DNA of 9,961 bases, taken from contig JAUYGE010000074.1 in the NCBI GenBank assembly GCA_030690705.1, forward strand, positions 1-9,961. The letters are read 5' to 3'. Shown here one piece after another: positions 4,903-9,961 of the stretch. The notes beneath the pieces were generated by a model. It ran no database searches, was not told where the DNA came from, and saw only the letters and a list, made by a program, of their open reading frames with translations. The stretch comes from Dehalococcoidia bacterium. Lineage in GTDB: Bacteria > Chloroflexota > Dehalococcoidia > JAENJB01. Both the position numbers and the translations under genes were made by a program. The number at the start of each line of letters is the position of its first letter. Within the stretch, counting starts at the first letter, position 1.

Positions 4903-6600
4903 TCAGCCCGTCGTCACTTTCAGCAAGCTCCCCACCACCTCGGACGCCAACTCGGGGGGAACGTCGTCGCGGACCACGGCCCGCCCGATGTCCGAGAGAA
5001 TGACCCACCTGATGGCCTTCCGCCTCACCTTCTTGTCCATCTCCATGGCCTTCAGCACCGCACCCTTTGCCTTGTCCGATCCCGATAGAATCGGAACGGC
5101 GCTCAGCGGCAAGCCGAACTTGCGCAGCAGGCGGCTCTGTCGCTGCACCTTGCTGAGGGAAAGCAGGCCAAGCCTCTGGCTAACCATGCCGGCCCCGGCC
5201 ATGCCGATGGCCACCGCTTCCCCGTGGAGCAACCCCTCGTAGCGGCTGGCGGCCTCGAGCCCGTGGGCGATGGTATGGCCGTAGTTCAGGAGGATGCGTA
5301 TGCCGGTCTCCTTTTCGTCCTGGCTCACCACCCGCGCCTTGATGGTGGCGCTACGCGCGATGGCCTCGGTAAGCAGTTCAGGATCGAGCCCGAGGAGCTC
5401 GCCAGCTTTCTCCTCCAGGAAACCGACCAACCCGGCATCGAGAATCAGGCCGTGCTTGATTATCTCCGCCCAGCCCGAGACGAACTCCCGGCGGGGCAGG
5501 GTGGTCAGGGTCTGCACATCAGCCGCCACCAGGCGCGGCTGATAGAAAGCGCCGATAAGGTTCTTGCCCTGAGGATGGTCGACGGCCACCTTTCCGCCGA
5601 TGCTGGCATCCACCATGGCCACCAGGCTGGTGGGCAGGTGTACCAGCGGCAAGCCGCGCAGGAAAGTGGCGGCGACGAATCCGGCCAGGTCGCCGATGAC
5701 GCCACCGCCCAGAGACAGGATGAAATCCCCCCTCTCGACCCGCTTCTTCACCAGGAAATCGTAAATCTTCGAGGCGCTGTCCAGCGTCTTTGAAGCCTCG
5801 CCCGGGGGCAAGGCCAGGGAGTTCACCATATACCCGGCCTTCCTCAGACTTCCTTCGGTCTCCTTCCCATAGAGGGAAAAGACCGTCTCATCGCTGATAA
5901 TATTGGCCGCACCGCTGAGCCCCACCGATGACAGGAGACCGGCCAGGTCCTTCCTCAATCCCCAGCCGACATAGACCGGATAGCGCTCAGCAAGAGTCAC
6001 CACCTCGCAGACCGGAGTCAGGCCCTCCCGACTCGTCGGGACGCGACTCCACCACCCTTCCCATGACTGCCAGTCTCGCAGGGCTTCGGCAACCACCTGC
6101 TCCGGCGCTAGATCATCGGTGTGGATAGTAAAATCGGCCAGAGCATAGTAGGGCTGGCGGGCAGCCTTAAGAGAACGAATGCGTTCCAGCGGGTTTCCCA
6201 CCGCCAGCAGCGGGCGCACGGCCGACTGGCCGCTCCGCTCGATGTCCTTCGACAGGCGTTCGTAAACGGTCTCCGGCCTGGCTTCCAGACAGAGTACCAT
6301 GCCGGAGCCATGAAACAACTCCCGGTTTCCCGCATCGAGGACAGCCCCACCACCGGTAGCGACAATTCGCCTCTCCAGGCTAAGAACCTGCCGGATGACC
6401 TTCTTCTCCCGCCGGCGGAACCCCTCCTCACCCTCTGCCTCAAAGAGCTGCGGGATGCTTTTGCCGGCCTGCCGCACGACCTCCTCGTCCACATCCAGAA
6501 AGTCCCAGCCGAGACGCCGGGCAAGCTCCCGGCCGACTATGGACTTGCCGGTGGCAGAAAAGCCGGTCAGGATAATCCGGCTAGCAGATCTCTTACCCAT
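4903..6600 (-). CDS. aroKB: Bifunctional shikimate kinase / 3-dehydroquinate synthase (AroK-AroB fusion)
   Basis: A 565-residue fusion. Residues 1-175 are shikimate kinase (shikimate + ATP to shikimate-3-phosphate): Walker A GFSATGKS (13-20), FLDVD (34-38), the shikimate-binding Arg in GFRRRE (60-65), GGG (83-85), lid RPLL (129-132) and RQPYY (148-152). Residues from about 195 are 3-dehydroquinate synthase (DAHP to 3-dehydroquinate, NAD+ and a divalent metal): LPPGEASKTL (264-273), SLGGGVIGDLAGF (296-308), LPTSLVAMVDASIGGK (322-337), and metal ligands E379 (AEIIKHG), H442 (NYGHTIAHGLE) and H459 (LLHGEA). The start is ATG 6600, with GGGG five bases upstream and MGKRSASRIILTGFS as the N-terminus. 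A frame 42 codons longer has no kinase-like sequence. It overlaps the upstream TIM-barrel gene by 34 nt. A repeat-derived hairpin encodes part of the domain linker (about 187-192) and another part of the AroB C-terminus (about 502-506). Confidence 0.96.
   Translation of the reverse strand: MGKRSASRIILTGFSATGKSIVGRELARRLGWDFLDVDEEVVRQAGKSIPQLFEAEGEEGFRRREKKVIRQVLSLERRIVATGGGAVLDAGNRELFHGSGMVLCLEARPETVYERLSKDIERSGQSAVRPLLAVGNPLERIRSLKAARQPYYALADFTIHTDDLAPEQVVAEALRDWQSWEGWWSRVPTSREGLTPVCEVVTLAERYPVYVGWGLRKDLAGLLSSVGLSGAANIISDETVFSLYGKETEGSLRKAGYMVNSLALPPGEASKTLDSASKIYDFLVKKRVERGDFILSLGGGVIGDLAGFVAATFLRGLPLVHLPTSLVAMVDASIGGKVAVDHPQGKNLIGAFYQPRLVAADVQTLTTLPRREFVSGWAEIIKHGLILDAGLVGFLEEKAGELLGLDPELLTEAIARSATIKARVVSQDEKETGIRILLNYGHTIAHGLEAASRYEGLLHGEAVAIGMAGAGMVSQRLGLLSLSKVQRQSRLLRKFGLPLSAVPILSGSDKAKGAVLKAMEMDKKVRRKAIRWVILSDIGRAVVRDDVPPELASEVVGSLLKVTTG
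5080..5096. repeat. TCCCGAT-type hairpin within the aroB part
   Basis: TCCCGAT (5080-5086), AGA, ATCGGAA (5090-5096): arms pair with one mismatch. The sequence is like the intergenic hairpins at 2780-2798 and 2838-2854. The coding strand reads PIL around residues 502-506, in a loop longer than usual between LPLSA and VLKAMEMDKK. Confidence 0.45.
6026..6041. repeat. TCCCGA-type hairpin in the AroK-AroB linker
   Basis: TCCCGAC-TC-GTCGGGA is a perfect hairpin, flanked by the outer inverse pair GGAGTC (6014-6019) / GACTCC (6045-6050). It encodes VPTSRE (187-192) between the kinase and synthase domains, in frame and free of stops. Confidence 0.5.
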
Positions 6601-7418
6601 TTTACCCCGTCCCGGTAGTCGTGCCCTCCCAGGGCCTCGGGATAGTGCAACCCGCTTTCGAAGATGACAGTCACGGCTGGGCTTTCCGGCACAATGAGCC
6701 GGAGCACCCGCTCGATGTCCACCCACCCCTGCTCAGGCCTCTGGCTGGGGTGCACCGGGATGTGGCGGAACGCCTGGTAGTCATCAGCATGGCGCGTGTT
6801 CCAGAGATGCATCGAGCCGACATGGGGCGCCAGCCCTTGAGCGAAGTCGTACATGTCAATGCCGTCGCGCTGCATGGCAAGCATCATATGCCCGGTGTCG
6901 AAGCAATAGCGCAGAGGTGGGAAACCGGCGAAGACCTTCTGCAGAAAGGGGACCGAGAGTAGCGGGGTGGGACCGAAACCCTCCACGTGAATGGACACCT
7001 CATACTTCTCGCTCAACTCAGCCAGACGGCTGGCGCTCCGCCAGGCAATCTCTTCCATCTCTGCAGCACTGAACCCCGAGGCGTCGGTGGTCGAAGGGGA
7101 GGGGAAGTGGGCCACGACGTGGCTGGCCGGCAGGCCCCTGGCCCTCTCCAGGGTATCGGTAATCATCCTGAAGTTGAGCTCTCTCTTGGCTTCGTCCACA
7201 TCGCAGAGAAAGGCCCAGGTGGGAGGCTTGGGATACCAGGAAAGCCGGACCAGCGGGCAGTGAACGCTGACTTCCAGTCCATGCTTAGCGATCCTTTCCT
7301 TGATGGGGAGGAAGTCTTCCTCGGGCAGGTTGTAGAACTCGCCGTGCTGGAGGCGATTGGACAGGATGGCCTCCTCGAAGTCCACCAGTCCGTGGCAGTG
7401 AAAGCCGAGGGTGGGCAT
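6567..7418 (-). CDS. Sugar phosphate isomerase/epimerase-like TIM barrel in the aromatic operon
   Basis: A 283-residue protein of the xylose-isomerase-like TIM-barrel superfamily (AP endonuclease 2 type), a family of metal-dependent isomerases, epimerases, dehydratases and endonuclease IV. Candidate metal ligands are E146 (HVEGFGP), D174 and H177 (CFDTGH), H204 (MHLWN) and E254 (FESGL). Early-strand motifs are GFHCHG (5-10) and VSVHCP (50-55). The start ATG (7416-7418) shares its A with the aroC stop (TGATG), and its 3' end overlaps aroKB by 34 nt, so it is coupled on both sides. AAGGGG upstream is a good ribosome-binding site. No aroD/aroQ is seen in the window. Some family members (AsbF, QuiC) dehydrate 3-dehydroshikimate, so a role on a shikimate intermediate is a reasonable but unproven guess. 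A hydroxypyruvate-isomerase-like or unrelated sugar function is equally open. Confidence 0.85.
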   Translation of the reverse strand: MPTLGFHCHGLVDFEEAILSNRLQHGEFYNLPEEDFLPIKERIAKHGLEVSVHCPLVRLSWYPKPPTWAFLCDVDEAKRELNFRMITDTLERARGLPASHVVAHFPSPSTTDASGFSAAEMEEIAWRSASRLAELSEKYEVSIHVEGFGPTPLLSVPFLQKVFAGFPPLRYCFDTGHMMLAMQRDGIDMYDFAQGLAPHVGSMHLWNTRHADDYQAFRHIPVHPSQRPEQGWVDIERVLRLIVPESPAVTVIFESGLHYPEALGGHDYRDGVKWVRDLLAGLS

Positions 7419-8587
7419 CAGCGGACCCCTTCAAGCCCCGGCGAGCCGGTGTAGCTGAGATAGCTCCGCTTTATCTCCTTCAGGCTGTCGCCGCCGAACT
7501 TCTCCAGCATGGCTTCCGCCAGCACGATGGCTATCATGGCCTCGCCGATCACGCCGGCGGCGGGCACGATACAGACGTCGCTGCGCTCGTAATGAGCGAC
7601 TGACTCCTGCCCGGTGCGCAGGTCTACCGAAGCCAGAGGACGGGCCAGGGTGGCGATGGGTTTGACCGCTGCCCTGACCAGCAGCGGCTGCCCGTTGGTC
7701 ATCCCCCCCTCCAGACCCCCGGCCCGGTTGGTGGGACGCTGCCAGCTTCCGGCCCTGGCCCCACCGGGCCGGATAATATCGTGGACCTGCGAGCCCCTCT
7801 GGTCGGCCTGCGCGAAGCCGGCGCCGAACTCCACACCCTTGACCGAGGGGATGCTCATCACCGCCTGGGCGATGCGGCCATCAAGGCGTCTGTCCCAGTG
7901 TGTATGGCTGCCCAATCCGACGGGAACACCGGCGGCCACCGCCTCGAAGAGGCCGCCAACAGTGTCGCCGTTCTCTTTGGCTTCATCAATAGCAGCTATC
8001 ATGCGTTTCTCGGTCTCCGGGTCGGCGCAGCGCACCGCGGACCTTTCCACCACATCCCAATCCGGAGGGGCCACTTTCTCGGCCCGCTGGCCGCCGATGG
8101 CCACCGTATGGCTGTGAATCTCAATGCCGAACTCCTCCAGGAAGCGACGGGCCACTGCCCCCACGGCCACCCTGGTCGCCGTCTCCCTGGCGCTGGAGCG
8201 CTCCAGTATGGGACGCACGTCATCCAGCCCGTACTTCACTACTCCGGGGAGGTCGGCATGGCCGGGACGGAGGCGGGTCACGGGCTCGCCCCCTTTCTCG
8301 GTGGGCGAGACGCTCATGACCTCGCGCCAGTTCTCCCAGTCCTTGTTCCAGATGACCATGGCGATGGGGCTGCCCGTGGTGAGGCCGTGCCGCACGCCGG
8401 ACAGCAGCTCCGCCCTGTCCTTCTCTATCTGCATGCGGGGCCCACGTCCGTAGCCGCCCTGTCGCCGCTCGAGGTCGCGGCGGATGTACTCCTCGCCGAG
8501 TGGCAAGCCGGCGACCATCCCTTCAATGACGGCCACCAGCCCGCGGCCATGAGACTCACCGGCGGTGATAAAACGGAAGGTGCTCAT
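7418..8587 (-). CDS. aroC: Chorismate synthase
   Basis: Converts 5-enolpyruvylshikimate-3-phosphate to chorismate by anti-1,4 elimination, using reduced FMN in the cytoplasm. A start at ATG 8587 gives 389 residues and the standard N-terminus [18 protein letters not shown] frame 18 codons longer reads through a CT/GA hairpin of the leader and is unlikely. Signatures are [24 protein letters not shown], the [12 protein letters not shown] helix and [13 protein letters not shown], with the flavin/substrate residues of the family in place. Aligned length is normal and no domain is missing. AGAGG 13 bases upstream is only a weak ribosome-binding site. It is preceded by a 178-nt gap with palindromic elements and followed by the TIM barrel through a one-base overlap (TGATG). 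Confidence 0.97.
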   Translation of the reverse strand: MSTFRFITAGESHGRGLVAVIEGMVAGLPLGEEYIRRDLERRQGGYGRGPRMQIEKDRAELLSGVRHGLTTGSPIAMVIWNKDWENWREVMSVSPTEKGGEPVTRLRPGHADLPGVVKYGLDDVRPILERSSARETATRVAVGAVARRFLEEFGIEIHSHTVAIGGQRAEKVAPPDWDVVERSAVRCADPETEKRMIAAIDEAKENGDTVGGLFEAVAAGVPVGLGSHTHWDRRLDGRIAQAVMSIPSVKGVEFGAGFAQADQRGSQVHDIIRPGGARAGSWQRPTNRAGGLEGGMTNGQPLLVRAAVKPIATLARPLASVDLRTGQESVAHYERSDVCIVPAAGVIGEAMIAIVLAEAMLEKFGGDSLKEIKRSYLSYTGSPGLEGVR

Positions 8588-8615
8588 CAGATATATAAAC
8601 CTCTCACCTCTGCCC

Positions 8616-8636
8616 CTCTCTCCTTTCCTGAGAGAG
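8616..8636. repeat. CT/GA hairpin in the aroC leader
   Basis: CTCTCTC (8616-8622) and GAGAGAG (8630-8636) flank a 7-nt loop, 29 bases upstream of the aroC start. It would fold in the aroE-aroC mRNA. There is no T-run after it on either strand, so it is not a convincing terminator. Confidence 0.4.
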
Positions 8637-8643
8637 AGCAACT

Positions 8644-8728
8644 GTCATTGCGAGGCACGCAGTGCCGAAGCAATCCGCAACCACCGGAGACGAAGTGAGA
8701 CGGATTGCTTCGCTTCGCTCGCAATGAC
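8644..8728. repeat. Palindromic element (TCATTGCGAG type), second copy
   Basis: Outer ends GTCATTGCGAG (8644-8654) and CTCGCAATGAC (8718-8728) match those at 4173-4219 exactly. Inner arms GAAGCAATCCG (8667-8677) and CGGATTGCTTC (8701-8711) add an 11-bp stem. It separates aroE from aroC. Confidence 0.82.
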
Positions 8729-8749
8729 ATAAGCGTATTGTTCTTACGG

Positions 8750-8765
8750 CGGGGCTACGCCCCTC
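8750..8765. repeat. GGGGC-TAC-GCCCC hairpin directly after aroE
   Basis: CGGGGCTACGCCCCTC is identical to 4195-4210 in the other TCATTGCGAG element. In the aroE transcript it folds one base after the stop codon but lacks a U-tract (GCCGUAAG follows). It is therefore read as repeat debris, or as an mRNA 3' structure that may stabilise aroE, rather than a terminator. Confidence 0.6.
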
Positions 8766-9641
8766 TTAGACACCCCGTTCGGCTAAAGCCCGCCTGGCAG
8801 CGGCGAACATCACCCCGAGCGGCGCTTCCCGGCCCGTCCACAGCTCGAAGGCCCTGGCCCCCTGATGCACCAGCATGGCGAGCCCACCGAGGGTCCTCGC
8901 TCCAGCCCGCATCGCCGCTCTCAACAGCGGCGTCTCTGCAGGATTATACACCAAGTCATATACGAAGGCATCATGAGGGATAGCGGCCTCCTCGAGAGGA
9001 GAACGCGCCTCCTCAGGGCTGTGCCTCATGCCCATAGAGGTGCAGTTGACAATGAGATGGCAGCCTTCGAGCAGCTTGCGACGCTCCCTCTTCTCCCAGG
9101 GCACGGCAACCATCTCCGTACGGACCCCGCCAGCGGCTGCCACCTTCTCCATGGCAGCGAGCAGGGCCGTGGCCCGCTCCACAGTGCGGTTCGCCACCAT
9201 GAGCGAGGCCGCCCCGGACTTCACCAGCGCATAGGCTACCGCCCGGGCAGCCCCACCGGCGCCCAGCAGCAGGGCCCTCTTGCCCCCCGGCTCGAAGCCC
9301 CCTTCAAGCCGGAGAGCCTGGAGAAAACCCTCGACATCGGTGTTGCAGCCACCCAGCCGGCCTGACCGGCAGACTATGGTGTTCACCGCCCCCACACCCA
9401 TGGATGTCTCATCGGCGTCGTCCACGAGACGGAGCGCAGACTCCTTGTGAGGTATGGTGATGTTGGCGCCCAGATAGTCGGGCGAACGCAGCTCCTCCAC
9501 AGCGGAGCGCAGCTGCGCCGGCTCCCTTTCGCGGGCCTCGTAGCGAATATCCAGATGATAGAAATCCAGCGCTGCCTGCTGAAATGCCGAGGAGATGGAA
9601 TGCCTCAAGGGATAGCCGAGGAGGACAATGCGCTTAGTCAT
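8766..9641 (-). CDS. aroE: Shikimate dehydrogenase (NADP+)
   Basis: Reduces 3-dehydroshikimate to shikimate with NADPH. A start at ATG 9641 gives 291 residues and N-terminus MTKRIVLLGYPLRHSISS; a frame 22 codons longer overlaps ruvX deeply and is not needed. Substrate-site residues are S15 and S17 (HSIS), N60, the catalytic K66 (NITIPHK), N87 and D102 (GCNTD). The dinucleotide fold shows GAGGAARA (127-134) and NRT, then NCTSMGM and a C-terminal LVHQGARAFELWTG. The usual HSxSPxMHN motif reads HSISSAFQQ, a modest deviation. The start overlaps the ruvX stop by eight bases (ATGACTAA), which suggests coupling. The next gene, aroC, follows after 178 nt. Confidence 0.96.
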   Translation of the reverse strand: MTKRIVLLGYPLRHSISSAFQQAALDFYHLDIRYEAREREPAQLRSAVEELRSPDYLGANITIPHKESALRLVDDADETSMGVGAVNTIVCRSGRLGGCNTDVEGFLQALRLEGGFEPGGKRALLLGAGGAARAVAYALVKSGAASLMVANRTVERATALLAAMEKVAAAGGVRTEMVAVPWEKRERRKLLEGCHLIVNCTSMGMRHSPEEARSPLEEAAIPHDAFVYDLVYNPAETPLLRAAMRAGARTLGGLAMLVHQGARAFELWTGREAPLGVMFAAARRALAERGV

Positions 9642-9961
9642 CCCGCGACTCAGGAGGGCGCTGCCCGTCGAGGAAACTCTGCAATATGAGAGCGGCGGCC
9701 ACCGCATCTCGCTGGGCCTTCCGCTTCTCTCTCGACTTCCCCGACTCGAGCATCAGTTTCTCCGCCGCCACGGTGGAGAGCCTCTCGTCCCACATCACCA
9801 CCGGTATCACAGTGCTATGCGAGAGAAGCTTGACGAAGGAGGTCACCTTCTCCGCCTGCTGCCCCAGGCTGCCGTCCATGGAGCGGGGCAGGCCGACCAC
9901 GATGCGCTCCACCTGATACTGGCGGCAAAGCTCGAGGATGGCCCCCACGTCGGACACATCA
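9634..9961 (-). CDS. ruvX: RuvX/YqgF family Holliday-junction resolvase-like protein, 5' end outside
   Basis: The frame is open at the window edge, so the N-terminal DxGxKRxG active-site segment is not visible. The remaining roughly 109 residues match the C-terminal three-quarters of YqgF proteins (about 140 residues). They show RIVVGLPRSMDGSLGQQA, the conserved WDERLSTVAAEKLM, and the closing RDAVAAALILQSFLD. YqgF is an RNase H-fold nuclease implicated in 16S rRNA 3'-end maturation and once proposed as a junction resolvase. A GTG at 9957 is likely internal. Its stop overlaps the aroE start, placing it first of the visible genes in the aromatic operon. Confidence 0.93.
   Translation of the reverse strand, partial: DVSDVGAILELCRQYQVERIVVGLPRSMDGSLGQQAEKVTSFVKLLSHSTVIPVVMWDERLSTVAAEKLMLESGKSREKRKAQRDAVAAALILQSFLDGQRPPESRDD

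Noticed and set aside
6601..6726. 42-codon N-terminal extension of aroKB
   Set aside because: It precedes the natural kinase start, overlaps the TIM-barrel gene and has no similarity to shikimate kinase.
7781..8698. 305-codon + strand open frame opposite aroC
   Set aside because: Shadow of the conserved chorismate synthase reading frame; no domain and no ribosome-binding site seen.
8750..8765. Intrinsic terminator after aroE
   Set aside because: The GC hairpin is not followed by a U-tract in the aroE transcript, and an identical copy lies within a repeat at 4195-4210.

Overview
This is a GC-rich bacterial window. It holds nine clear protein genes, one probable 11-codon gene, and an unusual load of short palindromic repeats. 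Gene content, the many TTG/GTG-tolerant starts, and the recurring modules (GTCATTGCGAG ends, GAGCCTGTCGAAG units, TCCCGAT-N3-ATCGGGA hairpins) suggest a member of the Chloroflexota, class Dehalococcoidia or close. That assignment is an inference from pattern memory, not a search.

Left edge (1-1260). The window opens in the C-terminal RCK domain of a Kef-type cation/proton antiporter (+ strand, 5' end outside). It converges on a small winged-helix regulator (- strand). Upstream of the regulator lies the most unusual piece. A consensus -35/-10 pair on the + strand has its -10 box inside a perfect 16-bp palindrome that also supplies a TATAAT on the opposite strand. From it a transcript of about 210 nt should run through a hairpin with a T-rich tail, a near-perfect Shine-Dalgarno, an 11-residue basic peptide gene (MKKPGKPAPKK) and a strong intrinsic terminator.

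Middle (1261-4239). After a palindromic repeat come tgt (tRNA-guanine transglycosylase, - strand, with a 24-bp repeat unit inserted in frame), a 384-nt gene-free patchwork of palindromes, and an acyl-CoA dehydrogenase homologue whose usual catalytic glutamate is valine.

Right (4240-9961). A minus-strand run reads ruvX - aroE - aroC - sugar-isomerase-like TIM barrel - aroK/aroB fusion - hslV, and probably on to the acyl-CoA dehydrogenase. The ruvX/aroE, aroC/TIM and TIM/aroKB pairs overlap, which implies co-transcription and translational coupling; palindromic elements sit in the aroE-aroC, aroKB-hslV and hslV-dehydrogenase gaps. AroB, AroE, AroK and AroC give four shikimate-pathway steps. The 3-dehydroquinate dehydratase (aroD/aroQ), EPSP synthase (aroA) and DAHP synthase are not in the window. 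The TIM barrel embedded among them keeps a full set of metal-ligand candidates and is a good candidate for an enzyme acting on a shikimate intermediate, though this is unproven. hslV has no hslU beside it here.

No tRNA, rRNA, CRISPR array, transposase or phage gene was seen. The two most promising leads are the palindrome-promoter/micropeptide locus at 980-1260 and the TIM barrel inside the aromatic operon.
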